A stretch of 64,000 bases of DNA from Thermocrinis jamiesonii. Lineage in GTDB: Bacteria; Aquificota; Aquificia; Aquificales; Aquificaceae. The notes under the pieces were generated by a model. The model was not told the DNA's origin. It made no database searches and saw only the letters and a list, made by a program, of their open reading frames with translations. Positions within the stretch are counted from its first letter, which is position 1. Each line of letters opens with the position of its first letter. The stretch is from assembly GCF_000702425.1 (NCBI RefSeq), contig NZ_JNIE01000003.1, forward strand, positions 62,650 through 126,649, written 5' to 3'. Below are positions 1-9,622 of this stretch, one piece after another. Made by a program: the position numbers and the translations under genes.

Positions 1-31
1 TTGTGTGCAAGGTTGATGTAAAGCCTTTCAA

Positions 32-2011
32 ATGCTACATAGAATAAACTGGGCTTTGGTTTTTGCTCTCGCTCTCTCTTTTGCTTTTTCCCTTTTGCCT
101 CACCTTCTTGATATAAGGCAATTCTTCAAACATCAGGAAACTTTCTTTCTTGATGGAAAACCTTTTATACAAAATCCGGATGGTTATTTTTTTGGCAGGC
201 TTGCCAAAGCTTTTGCAGAAGGTGTTCCCATAGAAGAAGATCCGCTTAGAAACTTTCCGGAAGATGGAATTAAATACAGATATACACCCCTTATTAGCGT
301 AATATACGGCTTTTTGATGAAGATGACCGGTCTTCCCTTAGAGTGGGTTGGCTTTTGGTTTTCTCCGATCCTTGGAAGTCTTTTTGTGGTTCCTCTCGTT
401 CTTCTTTGGCACAAGGTTGGTAATCTTTGGATAGGCTTTGCTGGTGCAGTCATCACTGCCTTATCTTCTGCTTACCTTATGAGGGTTTTTGTGCTGGATA
501 TAGATACAGATAGCTTAAATCTTTTCTTTATCTTTTCCGTTGCTCTATTTTTGTGGCTTGCTTACCAAAACAAAAACCACTGGAAGGGATACGCCTATTA
601 CAGCCTTGCACTGCTTTTTAGCTTTCTGTTTTATTGGTGGTATGCCCATCCTGAGTTTTTCGTCCTTTCCTTTTTAGGTTTTTGGCTTTTGACCTTTAAA
701 AGCAGTAGATTTTTCCTTTTTTCCCTCTTTGGGTTTTTGGTGCTTTGGGTTGGGATCTCCTTTATGGCTGGTTATCCTGTGGGTTTTGATATTCTACAAA
801 GGGTATTTATATACTTTGGTTTTAAGTTTCCTGTGATAGAGTCCCAAAGCATACCGGAAGTTATGAAAACCATCGGAGAGCAAGGAAAGGTTTCTTTTCT
901 TAAAACCTCTGGCTTTTACTTCTCTTCTGAAATACCTTTTTACATAGCCTTAGTGTTTTTACCTGTATTTTTCATAAGGTATATAAAAGTTAATCTACTC
1001 CTTCTGCCCCTTTGGGTGCTTCTTTTGTTTGCCTTCTTGAAAGGCAACAACAGGCTTTATATGTATGTTAGCCCACTGCTTAGTATGAGCTTTGCTTACG
1101 CTGTGTTTTTTATTTCCCAGCTTAAAAACTATGTGGAAAAGCCCTATCTTAAGGCTTTTGTAGGCTATGCCTTTCCGGCTTTGATGCTTTTGATAGGAAT
1201 AAATTGGTTGAGTGTGTTGAGCAGGTTTCCCTCGCTTTTTATACAAAAGGAAGTAGTCCAAAGTATGATAGAACTTAAAAAATTCACACCGCAGGATGCA
1301 AAAATTTTGACATGGTGGGACTATGGCTACCCAATAGTCTATTATTCCCAAAGGACTGTCTTTCACGACGGTGGTTCCCAGTTTTCTGTAAAAACTCCCC
1401 TTATAGCTTACGCTTTGATGAGTGAAGAAGAAAAAGCTAACAGGCTGTTTGCTTGCGTTTCAAATCCAGCGCTCAATCTCAAGACCTTTCAGCAAGTAAG
1501 GGAATTGGGACTTTACACAGCCTTAAAAGAAGCTTCAAAATCCTGCAATCCTCCAAGAGTTTATAAAACTTACCTTCTCATCACCGAAGACATGCTTGAC
1601 AAAATTGGTGCCATATCTTACTTAGCCTTTGGGAAAAGCCAAAGTATCCTAAGACTTCCAAAGTGCGAGCCTCCTTACTGTGAAGATTGGATAAATCAAA
1701 GCTTTGGTCTTTATGTGCAAAAGTTTAATCAAAGCACCACGGAGTATGAGTTTAAAAAGGTTGTTGAAGTGCGAGGGCAAGAACTCAAAGAATACGCATA
1801 CAACAGACAGAAAGGCTTTGTTATCTACAGAGTGATTAAAGATGAAGGAGTGTATGCCTTTGCTGTGCCAGAAAACTTAGAAAAGTCTGCCTTGATAACT
1901 CTATACACTATCCGAAAAAACAGGGAGGGATTTAGACTGGTTTATGATAACTTCCCTTATGCGGTGGTGTATGAGATTACCTCATATAAACCGCCTCTAT
2001 CCTTGCCTTAG
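32..2011 (+). CDS. STT3/PglB-type oligosaccharyltransferase
   Basis: Integral membrane glycosyltransferase that would move a lipid-linked glycan onto Asn of exported proteins. Seen: a multi-spanning hydrophobic N-terminal two thirds, an early NPDGYFFGR segment (residues 48-55) matching the first conserved loop of PglB, an acidic DIDTD loop (156-160), and the diagnostic WWDYG motif at 428-432 starting the soluble C-terminal domain. The 659-residue length fits bacterial single-subunit enzymes. No clear Shine-Dalgarno precedes the ATG. It converges on the pilin operon, overlapping its last gene by 35 bp at the 3' ends. Inference: pilins or the PilY1 tip protein could be substrates. The family call is firm, the substrate unknown. 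Confidence 0.88.
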   Translation: MLHRINWALVFALALSFAFSLLPHLLDIRQFFKHQETFFLDGKPFIQNPDGYFFGRLAKAFAEGVPIEEDPLRNFPEDGIKYRYTPLISVIYGFLMKMTGLPLEWVGFWFSPILGSLFVVPLVLLWHKVGNLWIGFAGAVITALSSAYLMRVFVLDIDTDSLNLFFIFSVALFLWLAYQNKNHWKGYAYYSLALLFSFLFYWWYAHPEFFVLSFLGFWLLTFKSSRFFLFSLFGFLVLWVGISFMAGYPVGFDILQRVFIYFGFKFPVIESQSIPEVMKTIGEQGKVSFLKTSGFYFSSEIPFYIALVFLPVFFIRYIKVNLLLLPLWVLLLFAFLKGNNRLYMYVSPLLSMSFAYAVFFISQLKNYVEKPYLKAFVGYAFPALMLLIGINWLSVLSRFPSLFIQKEVVQSMIELKKFTPQDAKILTWWDYGYPIVYYSQRTVFHDGGSQFSVKTPLIAYALMSEEEKANRLFACVSNPALNLKTFQQVRELGLYTALKEASKSCNPPRVYKTYLLITEDMLDKIGAISYLAFGKSQSILRLPKCEPPYCEDWINQSFGLYVQKFNQSTTEYEFKKVVEVRGQELKEYAYNRQKGFVIYRVIKDEGVYAFAVPENLEKSALITLYTIRKNREGFRLVYDNFPYAVVYEITSYKPPLSLP

Positions 2012-2492
2012 AGCCCTGCGGACCTTCCGCTTCAGAGACTATAAAGTATATGTATCCTCTGCCACTTGATGAAGGTCTTGAATATGCTACACCAGCTATC
2101 TGTTCTCCCGGAGGTGGAGAGTATCCACTAAAACACACAGTAATTTGATTTATATATCTTCTTTCATGCTCTTCAGATAGCCTATAATCAATGCTCATTT
2201 GACAACAATTGTTAGCATCAGTTGGGCTATTATCTGGACAGTAGCCGTTGATCATCGTGTTAAAAACTCCGCTTTTTATCTGAGATAATACGTAGTTTAT
2301 CCCACCAACAGCCGCCTCTCTAGTGGAGGTGTAAATCTTAACCCTTTCAGCTGTGCCAAAAGTTCTCAGCAGTATGTAGTAAAGCCCAGCAATAGCCACA
2401 GCTACCAGTATGCCCGTCACTAAAGCAGAAACAAGGGCTACGCCCTTTACCTTATGTTGTTTAGTGGAATGTCTTCCTCTATAAGTTTCCAT
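1977..2492 (-). CDS. PilX-like minor pilin/prepilin-like protein
   Basis: Last gene of the pilus operon. It has a basic leader ending KVKG, then a hydrophobic helix beginning VALVSALV and a soluble domain with several Cys. This resembles PilX-type minor pilins (GxALVxALI), although the usual Glu at mature position 5 is absent. The start at 2492 lies inside the preceding gene (46-bp overlap) and gives an unusually long leader of about 17 residues. No closer ATG, GTG or TTG exists in frame. It would be a minor component priming pilus assembly at the inner membrane. The PilX assignment rests on operon position and N-terminus only. Confidence 0.7.
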   Translation of the reverse strand: METYRGRHSTKQHKVKGVALVSALVTGILVAVAIAGLYYILLRTFGTAERVKIYTSTREAAVGGINYVLSQIKSGVFNTMINGYCPDNSPTDANNCCQMSIDYRLSEEHERRYINQITVCFSGYSPPPGEQIAGVAYSRPSSSGRGYIYFIVSEAEGPQGSKARIEAVYMR

Positions 2493-3346
2493 CTATATTC
2501 CCTCCATTCAGACTCTACCGAAATATTTCCACACCTTTCAAAGGTGTTAGGTGGGTCCATAAGCACCCCTGTTCTACCACCAACCTGAACCAGCATACAT
2601 ATCCTCAGAGCAACTAAGTCGCTAAGATTTGGTGGTGGATTTTCAGTGTAATTGCTTCCGTCAAAGTATCTCACACGAAAAACCGCTACACAGCTTGCCA
2701 CCGGTTGAGGAACATCACCATAAAGTTCTCTATTTAGGTTAAAAGTCCTTGGCGCACACTCTCTTGGCAGGTTTGTATTGGTCAAGTAGTACCTTACTGC
2801 AAAATCTTTTAGTTGTCTGCCATTTGTAGGAAAGACTAAGGTGTTAGGTGGGATGCTTTCATTACAATCCACAAGATTTTTGTTAGTCATATCCAAACAT
2901 ATGCGATGGGATGGTGGGTTAGGGGGACAATTCTCAAGCGTCCAGCGGAGGCTAACAGTTAATTTCCTACCAATGTTATCCACTATCCACCAGCAACCAG
3001 AATCTTCAAACTCTCTTACGGAAAGGCTTAAAAAGTAAAGTTCATCCCCGTTGGGACATTGTGCAATACCTACTGTTGAGTTAGAACCTGCAAAAGCATC
3101 CAAAGAACTGCAAGTGGGAGAATCCCAAAAACGCAAACTTGATGCTGGCACCCCAAAGCCTATGGATGCTATATCTTTTCTTAAGCTATAAAGTAAAACC
3201 TCTATGTCCTGCTCATTTTTGGCAACGAGCGACTGAGTTATAGCCTGCTGAACTATGGTCCTGTAAGCAAAGAATATACCGCCCGCCAAGATAGAAGTAA
3301 TAGCTATAACTACCAAAACCTCAATTAGAGTTATACCCTTTCTCAT
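2447..3346 (-). CDS. PilW-like type IV prepilin
   Basis: Type III prepilin N-terminus MRKG^ITLIEVLVVIAI with cleavage after Gly and the conserved Glu at mature position 5, then a single hydrophobic helix and a large Cys-rich globular domain (299 residues). Size and order (after FimT-like and PilV-like genes, before a PilX-like gene) match PilW of minor-pilin operons. It would sit near the pilus tip with PilY1. Its start overlaps the stop of the PilV-like gene by 4 bp, indicating translational coupling. It carries at least five N-x-S/T sequons, potentially relevant to the neighbouring oligosaccharyltransferase. Confidence 0.82.
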   Translation of the reverse strand: MRKGITLIEVLVVIAITSILAGGIFFAYRTIVQQAITQSLVAKNEQDIEVLLYSLRKDIASIGFGVPASSLRFWDSPTCSSLDAFAGSNSTVGIAQCPNGDELYFLSLSVREFEDSGCWWIVDNIGRKLTVSLRWTLENCPPNPPSHRICLDMTNKNLVDCNESIPPNTLVFPTNGRQLKDFAVRYYLTNTNLPRECAPRTFNLNRELYGDVPQPVASCVAVFRVRYFDGSNYTENPPPNLSDLVALRICMLVQVGGRTGVLMDPPNTFERCGNISVESEWREYRWKLIEEDIPLNNIR

Positions 3347-3999
3347 GGCAAGCTCCTAATAACAGTGCTGTGAATGCTCTTGTAGTTGCCGTTAGTGTCA
3401 AAATACCAGACTATCAAACCAACAGCCCTGCCTATTTCTATGTTAGCACCTTCTCTTTGCAAACTTGCCAAAGTGCTTGCAGTGTAAATAAATCTTCCTT
3501 TAAACCTCTCCCCACATTTAAGATTTGGGGTAGTGGGATTTCCGTCTCTATAACAGCATCCACAGTAATCTACATTGCAGTCGCATGGCACTATCCTAAG
3601 CCAACTTGCTGTGCTGTTTGCGTTATTTCTAAAAGCCTGATTGTTGCCGTTGTATGGATCGTAAAAGTCTGGGATCCCGTCTCCGTCTGCATCCACATCC
3701 TCAAAGGTGCAGTTGCCCCCGATGCATCTGGAAAGATCCCAGTTGTTTGGATAGCTGTAGCCTGTGGAGCAAAGAAAAGGGTTAGGATGATTTGAATCGC
3801 AGGATGCAGTAGGTGAAAAGCTTGTAGTTCTTATATAGTTGGCGAAGGCTGTGGATATTTCGCTTGCCCTGTCTTTTAGTTGGTTTCTAATCTGCAGTTC
3901 CGTATAAAGCAAAATCCCCCTCAAAAATCCCACCATCACTATAAAGAGTATTATTGCAGCCACCAAAAGCTCTATAAGAGTAAAGCCTTTTCTATTCAT
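3343..3999 (-). CDS. PilV-like type IV prepilin
   Basis: Begins MNRKG^FTLIELLVAAIILF, a canonical prepilin peptidase site with Glu at mature position 5, followed by one membrane helix and a globular domain with many Cys and a short acidic DVDADGDGIPD stretch that looks like a calcium-binding loop. At 218 residues it fits PilV/PilE-like minor pilins. It overlaps the upstream FimT-like gene by 8 bp and the downstream PilW-like gene by 4 bp, so the set is one coupled operon. Confidence 0.82.
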   Translation of the reverse strand: MNRKGFTLIELLVAAIILFIVMVGFLRGILLYTELQIRNQLKDRASEISTAFANYIRTTSFSPTASCDSNHPNPFLCSTGYSYPNNWDLSRCIGGNCTFEDVDADGDGIPDFYDPYNGNNQAFRNNANSTASWLRIVPCDCNVDYCGCCYRDGNPTTPNLKCGERFKGRFIYTASTLASLQREGANIEIGRAVGLIVWYFDTNGNYKSIHSTVIRSLP

Positions 4000-4450
4000 A
4001 CCTTATCCTCCCAAATCTATTTACTATTACTCTCCTAACACCATAGCCATTCTCAATGATAACACTGCCCATTCCCAAGAGACAGTTTTCATTCAAAGGA
4101 TAACCCCTCCTGTCAAAGACTACGTAGTAGCTGTTATTTACTTTTACACCTGGCGGAAGGCTTTTATCGATTATATTTATTGGTGATACGTCCCGACAGC
4201 CACTTTGAATGGAGAATATCCTGTATTGGCTTTGATTGGCAAAGAACCTTATTCCCCATGTTGCATTAGAAGACATAGACCTAAACTGAACCTCTTTTAG
4301 GTCATTGACTACTTGAGTAGTAGCTGAGTATAGCCTTTCCCTCAGAACCATGTTTCTTAGCCCCATAAAGGCCACACTACCTAAGATAGCAATTATCACA
4401 ATAACCACCAAAAGCTCAAATACGCTAAAACCTCTTACTTTTCTATCCAT
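3992..4450 (-). CDS. FimT/GspH-like pseudopilin
   Basis: Prepilin-like protein of 152 residues starting MDRKVRG^FSVFELLVVIVIIAIL, with Glu at mature position 5. The small domain that follows is typical of FimT/GspH minor pseudopilins. Its start lies inside the pilY1 3' end (16-bp overlap), so it is translated from the same mRNA. Likely a tip-priming minor pilin, possibly DNA-binding as known for FimT of competence pili. That second role is family knowledge, not visible here. Confidence 0.8.
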   Translation of the reverse strand: MDRKVRGFSVFELLVVIVIIAILGSVAFMGLRNMVLRERLYSATTQVVNDLKEVQFRSMSSNATWGIRFFANQSQYRIFSIQSGCRDVSPINIIDKSLPPGVKVNNSYYVVFDRRGYPLNENCLLGMGSVIIENGYGVRRVIVNRFGRIRYE

Positions 4451-7400
4451 AGCAAGAACCTTTCCCTAGATTCTATAGTAGGTTGCTGGCTAAATCTCAA
4501 AATTACACCCGTTCCTATTTGAACAAACTTCTCACTTCCCTCTTTAGTAGAAGATTGCAAAGCTTGGAATGGATTACCTAAAGGTGGCATACCAGAACTC
4601 ACCTGCATCTTTGATTTAATGCTTACAGTTTGACCTATGGCAATAGTGCCAATTACCGCTTCAGGAGAAAGCACAGAAGGTCTTGGATAAGGTCTGCCGG
4701 TCTTGTAATAAACCACAATCAAATTGGAAGAGCCACCAAACTCGCATATATCCTGAGGTGGCACAAAGGTTAGCGCATCCACTATGCCACCAAGCACTAA
4801 AGGTTGGGAATATATGCCTTCGTTGGTGAGCTCGTGATACCAACCTCTTACCGGTTCAGCGTGAGCAATGGTTGTAGTTGTGTTATAAACCACATCCCGC
4901 ATACCACACCCTGCACTATCACACATACACATCTGTTTTATTTCGGACACCACTACATCTGTAGTGCTATTAGTAACATTTTCCATGTCATTTTTGCGGT
5001 AAGTAACACAGGAGGAACCGTTCCAATTATCGTCCTTAAAACCTATGAAGTAATTTTTGTAAGGTATTGTTTTGTCATTTTGGCTCAAGTATCTTCCAGT
5101 TCCGAAAAAGACCCATAGCTTGTTGTTTTCATCCTTTGTAAAGTTTGCTGCACCAAAAACTGGGGGTGAGTGTCCAGCGGTTTTAAAGCTTTCAAGATCA
5201 ACTACGTTGCATATATCATTACTTCTTAGACTACTTACCGTTTTGTAGTTGTTTCCAGACCTGAGGCTAAGCCTGTAGAAGTTGCCCCAATATTTGCCAC
5301 TGTTGTCTTTACCGTAAGCTCCAAAGTAGATAACATCATCCTGATAGTCGCTATCCACATCTACTACCGTTATATCACCTACCGCAGCTGACACGTTGTT
5401 GGGAATTGGAATATCTATGGTTTTAACTATGTCGCCGGTTCTTAAGTTTATGAAATAAAGCTTGGGAGAATTTGTGAAGCTTTCTCCAGCTGGGTCCTTT
5501 GGACCTGAGCCTATTACCACATACCACTCACCGTTTTTATTTCTGTCTCCAAGACGAACTACAGCAGGATGGGACGTGGTGAGGGTTTTGTCAGGCAAAG
5601 AAACTTCCCACAGCAGTTGGGGATTACTCAAATTTGTAATATTAAGGGCAAACACGGAGGAAGAGTAATTGCCAAGCTCTTTACCACCAAACCCCATAGT
5701 TCCCACAAGAACTGTTCTCCAGCTATTTACATCCTTAGGCGAATTTTCAGGACCACCAATGGACGCATCAAAGACGTAAGTTCTATAATCTACAGTGGGA
5801 ACTCTGCAGTATTCAGGATGTCCTTGCCACACCAAGTAAGGAAGGGCATTTTTTGGAATAAAAGCCCATTCTTCCCTTCCTATTAGATCTGTTAAGTCGT
5901 TGTCAGGAGCATTGACTAATTTCACTGGCGTGTCTGGATCTCCAGTTTCCTTCACATACCCTACCCTAAAGGCATGAAGCATGCCATCGTTCGCACCAAC
6001 AAATAGAAGAGAAGGCCTGTTTTTGTATTGAGCGGTGCGTATGTAATCTAAATAGGTTCTGTCTCCATATCTTAGATGGTAGATGTTTAGAGGATCCGAG
6101 CCGGCTACAGATGGAGTGCTGGCGTATATGTCTCCTAGTTTCCACGTTGCATCACCCGAAGAGCTATAGCCTGGACAGATGCTTGAAAAGGTAGTTGTGT
6201 CAAACTCTCTGACCCTTCTAACGTAGCTCAAGCTCCCGCATGTTGTATCATTGCTCAAATTCTCGCCCCTTATGTATCTTATGATGCAGTCCGCTTTTGT
6301 CTGGTCAATGGTATTATCAACTGCTTGGAAGGCATCCCTTATGTCAGTTTCTCCAGTTTGGAAGGGGTGAAGAGTACCGTTTTTGTTGTATAAGATTATT
6401 CTATCCTGCTGTCTTGTGAGAGCAAGCTGGCAAGAACTTTCAAAGACAGGCCTAACTTGGTTAAAGTCTATAACACTCTCTCTGGTGCAAGAACTGGATA
6501 CATCCGATCCTTGAAGTATGGCGACTTTTGTTTCGTTGCTGGAAGCATCAAAAAAGAACTGAAATATTTTGTCAAAGACTACACCCACAAGGTTCAGGAT
6601 TTTGTCTGCCGTGGTATCCTCCCTTAAGTTTTGCTTTGTATCCACCCAAAAAGAGCGCAAAAAGCCTATCCAGGATATTTCCTTTCCGTCGGCGGTTGTG
6701 TATTTGGGATAGAAGTAGGGTTGGACTATTACAGAAGAAACCGAAGCTCTGGAGGTTAAAGTGGCAACGGTGGCACCAGCGGAAGCTTTGCGGAGGATGT
6801 CTGAAAAAACTTTTGTTAAAGATTCTTCCATTTTGATTGGATTAGCTACAAAGAAATAAGTATCAGGTACTTCGTCCCCGTCTTTATCCCATTCACTTTG
6901 TAAATCTGGAATACCATTTCCATTCATATCATCAAATCCACCCCACTTTGCGGCATACCATAGTGGGTCTTTGAGCTGTCCAGCAGTAGTTCCAGAAACC
7001 ATAAAGGTTCTACTCCAAGTTAAAGGCATGTTGGCAATGACGGAAGGTGTATCACCATCAGCGCTGTTAGGAACATCTCTGTCTTTCACAACAAGCCATT
7101 GTCCATCTTCCGTTGTCCCACTTATGAAGAACCCCAAGACTTGGTCAATACATCCAGCAGCATACTCAGAGGTTAATCTGACTTCAATTTGATTACTTCC
7201 GATTGGTCTGATTTCATACAAGACCACCGCATCCATGTCGTGGTCTGCGCCTTGTTCCACATCCTCAAAGTTTATCCTAAACTTAGCATAAGTTAAATTT
7301 CCGCTTGAATCGTAATCAACCTGTTCTACATAAAAATCAACTATTTGATTCGTAGGACAAAACGCATTTGAGCTGCATCCACTGATAGTTAAATTTCCAT

Positions 7401-9312
7401 GTCCATCCCTGCTTACAGTGCATTTTTGAAAGCAATTATTGTAGACACCTAAGCATCCACTTACACTTTTTGCAAGTGGAGCAATCCTTACCACTTTATC
7501 ACCCACCTTAATGGCTATATCTGGTATCGGAGATGATAAAACCACAGAGTAAGTTTTTAAGTTTGGTGGTTGTCGTCCAGAAAAGTTATCTCTAAATCTC
7601 GTGTTTGCATAGTAGGCTATACTGGCAGAATAGTAGCTTCCCTGTTTTGTAGGTTCCTCTGGACAAAGCCCTCTTATGTTAGAAAGACTGGATACAGACT
7701 TAGAAGAACATATGAAATCATAGAAAGAACCACTTTGCCCAATAAAGTAGTTGCCAGTTATTCCTTCAAAAGTGCTGATGGTGTTTGCAAGATTTGAAAC
7801 ATTTAATCCAACCAAGTCCCCACTTGAACCACCAAAAGCTGACCCAGGAAGCTTGTCTGAATCATAGCTTGGATAAGGATCACTGAAGACTATCATAAAC
7901 GGTTTTGAACATATCGGAAATAGTTCATAAGGCATGTAATATCTTGAACCACTTCTTATCCCCCAATCTGGTTTAGGCAAGTTCAGCCCGCTATCTTGAC
8001 TTCCAGAATAGGTAAAATCAGATGTTGGAGAGCTCTTACCTGCAAGGTATCTTACAGCTTCATACATCATCTCTGCAATAGGATTGCCCCACATTCTACA
8101 TTGTCCTTCTGATAATGGAGCGTTCGTAATCCAACCACAGGATCCTCCAGATGGATCTTGATAAGAGTAATCAGAATATCTAAAACCTACCACAGTCATC
8201 CTATCTAAGGTTAGAATTATGTTCCCAGGAACATTTTCTGAAGTTTGAAATATACCAGTATTTGGATTTAATTCATCCTGAATAGTCCAGATATTTTTTC
8301 TTAGAACTCCACCGCTTAGGTTCTTAGTGTAAGAACCTGTTAATAAACCAAAATACATTTTTGCCCTATCAATACAAAGACCCTCTGTGCTCGTATCACA
8401 ATCGCTATCTGTATTACAAGGTTTAAGAGATTTACTGCACCACTTTCCACCATCTTCGTATTCACCATATTTTTGAAGAAGCCCTATTGGCTTATATGTC
8501 CCACCTGGATATCTTTTACAATTCTCTTCAAGTCCAACAGAAGGATCGCAAACTTTGACCCTAATGTAATAGTCTTGTATATCATTTCTTGTCCCAACAG
8601 GACCTCTTCTCCATCTAGAAGGAGTTCCAGGTCCACTACATACCGCTCTCTCTGAAGAAGCCCACTCCCATATTCTATGTCCATCATTTAGAGCTACTCT
8701 TATTTTTCTCGTATCTCCCACTGAAGTGCTGGTAATACAAAAGAGATGTCGTCTCCCAGGAGAAGGTGGATCAAAAGGTGTTAACAATCTAGTATCTGAC
8801 CCTGCGTATTCTTTTCCCCAGCTATGGGCATCCTGAGGAATGTAAGTAGCTTCAAGGATTGTTTCGCTTGAACTATCAGTAGACCTATATCCACCATAAA
8901 GAACTTTTCTTAACACATCAATACGTGCCATAGTTAGCCAGTTCAAGAAGTTCCCACTCCATTCGTTAGCTCCACCGCAGTATTTGTTGTTTGTCCTTCT
9001 CGTTGGAACGAATTTTGCATTAGCTCCGCTTCCTTGATACCTATAGCATTTATAAGGATCAAAGTATCCGTAATAGTCTATGGAATGTTTGTATCCTACG
9101 TCCAACCTTCCATCTCCGTCAAGGTCCGAAGCGTCGTTATAGGCTTCATAATAAAGTTTGTGGTCCCTGCTCATTACAAGCATTACAATAGGAGGCACAG
9201 ATGTTCCTACGGTAGGAGGTATGTAGCAGTAATCAGACATACTTGCACTATAAGATTTTTGGGTGCTGAAAGATATCAATACCACCAGACAAAGGAGTAA
9301 AATCCTCCTCAT
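4435..9312 (-). CDS. pilY1: PilY1-type pilus tip adhesin
   Basis: Very large secreted protein (1625 residues) with a Sec signal peptide (MRRILLLCLVVLISFSTQKSYSA). The N-terminal part has the conserved PilY1 pattern YEAYNDASDLDGDGRLDVGY, then GNFLNWLTMARIDVLRKVLYGG. A calcium-type acidic loop (DMNGNGIPD) lies near residue 790. The C-terminal beta-propeller region contains DVDSDYQDDVIYFG near residue 1320, the calcium-binding loop that controls pilus extension and retraction in characterised PilY1 proteins. No von Willebrand MIDAS (DxSxS) is evident. It heads the minor-pilin operon. I count 18 N-x-S/T sequons. Shine-Dalgarno AGGAGG precedes the start. Confidence 0.92.
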   Translation of the reverse strand: MRRILLLCLVVLISFSTQKSYSASMSDYCYIPPTVGTSVPPIVMLVMSRDHKLYYEAYNDASDLDGDGRLDVGYKHSIDYYGYFDPYKCYRYQGSGANAKFVPTRRTNNKYCGGANEWSGNFLNWLTMARIDVLRKVLYGGYRSTDSSSETILEATYIPQDAHSWGKEYAGSDTRLLTPFDPPSPGRRHLFCITSTSVGDTRKIRVALNDGHRIWEWASSERAVCSGPGTPSRWRRGPVGTRNDIQDYYIRVKVCDPSVGLEENCKRYPGGTYKPIGLLQKYGEYEDGGKWCSKSLKPCNTDSDCDTSTEGLCIDRAKMYFGLLTGSYTKNLSGGVLRKNIWTIQDELNPNTGIFQTSENVPGNIILTLDRMTVVGFRYSDYSYQDPSGGSCGWITNAPLSEGQCRMWGNPIAEMMYEAVRYLAGKSSPTSDFTYSGSQDSGLNLPKPDWGIRSGSRYYMPYELFPICSKPFMIVFSDPYPSYDSDKLPGSAFGGSSGDLVGLNVSNLANTISTFEGITGNYFIGQSGSFYDFICSSKSVSSLSNIRGLCPEEPTKQGSYYSASIAYYANTRFRDNFSGRQPPNLKTYSVVLSSPIPDIAIKVGDKVVRIAPLAKSVSGCLGVYNNCFQKCTVSRDGHGNLTISGCSSNAFCPTNQIVDFYVEQVDYDSSGNLTYAKFRINFEDVEQGADHDMDAVVLYEIRPIGSNQIEVRLTSEYAAGCIDQVLGFFISGTTEDGQWLVVKDRDVPNSADGDTPSVIANMPLTWSRTFMVSGTTAGQLKDPLWYAAKWGGFDDMNGNGIPDLQSEWDKDGDEVPDTYFFVANPIKMEESLTKVFSDILRKASAGATVATLTSRASVSSVIVQPYFYPKYTTADGKEISWIGFLRSFWVDTKQNLREDTTADKILNLVGVVFDKIFQFFFDASSNETKVAILQGSDVSSSCTRESVIDFNQVRPVFESSCQLALTRQQDRIILYNKNGTLHPFQTGETDIRDAFQAVDNTIDQTKADCIIRYIRGENLSNDTTCGSLSYVRRVREFDTTTFSSICPGYSSSGDATWKLGDIYASTPSVAGSDPLNIYHLRYGDRTYLDYIRTAQYKNRPSLLFVGANDGMLHAFRVGYVKETGDPDTPVKLVNAPDNDLTDLIGREEWAFIPKNALPYLVWQGHPEYCRVPTVDYRTYVFDASIGGPENSPKDVNSWRTVLVGTMGFGGKELGNYSSSVFALNITNLSNPQLLWEVSLPDKTLTTSHPAVVRLGDRNKNGEWYVVIGSGPKDPAGESFTNSPKLYFINLRTGDIVKTIDIPIPNNVSAAVGDITVVDVDSDYQDDVIYFGAYGKDNSGKYWGNFYRLSLRSGNNYKTVSSLRSNDICNVVDLESFKTAGHSPPVFGAANFTKDENNKLWVFFGTGRYLSQNDKTIPYKNYFIGFKDDNWNGSSCVTYRKNDMENVTNSTTDVVVSEIKQMCMCDSAGCGMRDVVYNTTTTIAHAEPVRGWYHELTNEGIYSQPLVLGGIVDALTFVPPQDICEFGGSSNLIVVYYKTGRPYPRPSVLSPEAVIGTIAIGQTVSIKSKMQVSSGMPPLGNPFQALQSSTKEGSEKFVQIGTGVILRFSQQPTIESRERFLLWIEK

Positions 9313-9315
9313 TTT

Positions 9316-9328
9316 CCAGTCCTCCTGG
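9316..9328 (-). promoter_or_regulatory. Shine-Dalgarno of pilY1 in a small stem-loop
   Basis: Read on the minus strand, CCAG-GAGGA-CTGG places the pilY1 Shine-Dalgarno core in the loop of a 4-bp stem just before the ATG at 9312. The stem is short and may be chance. It is noted because it decides the start codon. Confidence 0.35.
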
Positions 9329-9380
9329 TAAGTTAAAAGGATAATCCATTTAAAGTTTGCTAACGTGATACAAGCGTGAA

Positions 9381-9401
9381 GGAGAAAGGTTTTATTTCTC
9401 C
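9381..9401 (-). terminator. Hairpin at the end of array A
   Basis: Minus-strand stem GGAGAAA / TTTCTCC with a 7-nt loop that contains the TAA stop of the last array A gene. It has no U-tract, so it is either a weak terminator or an attenuator/processing site between array A and the pilY1 operon 70 bp downstream on the same strand. Confidence 0.4.
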
Positions 9402-9622
9402 CCTTTATGAGGAACCTCTAAAACTTTGTATAGAAGCATGCGGATCTCTGTAAATTCTTTCCTTATATCCTTTATATCTCTTTTTATTTCTCTAACATCT
9501 TCTTCGAGCTTGTCTATTTGCCTGTTGGTGTCATCAATACGTTTGTTTAAAAGGAAAGCATATCCCGTGGTAATTCCCGCCACGCTTGCTATGATCGTTA
9601 GCGTCTGTATCCAATACATCAC
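9392..9622 (-). CDS. Array A, copy 3: small TM plus coiled-coil protein
   Basis: Predicted 75-76 residues, start GTG at 9622 or ATG at 9619. N-terminal hydrophobic segment after a W-x-Q-x-LTII start, then NKRIDD, a charged heptad-rich coiled coil, and the family tail EIRMLLYKVLEVPHK. Function unknown. It is a diverged copy: its coil lacks the RMDRLE repeats of copy 2, and its last residues (HKGEK) no longer encode an ideal AAGGAGGA, consistent with it being the last gene. It overlaps copy 2 by a few bases. Lys/Arg follow the membrane segment, suggesting a cytoplasmic C-terminus by the positive-inside rule. Confidence 0.75.
   Translation of the reverse strand: MMYWIQTLTIIASVAGITTGYAFLLNKRIDDTNRQIDKLEEDVREIKRDIKDIRKEFTEIRMLLYKVLEVPHKGEK

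Noticed and set aside
4804-9300. Several plus-strand frames of 60-105 codons within pilY1
   Set aside because: They are antisense to a single long coding frame, with no supporting start signals.
4435-9312. Strong enrichment of N-glycosylation sequons in PilY1
   Set aside because: About 18 sequons in 1625 residues is near the number expected for a protein this rich in Asn, Ser and Thr.
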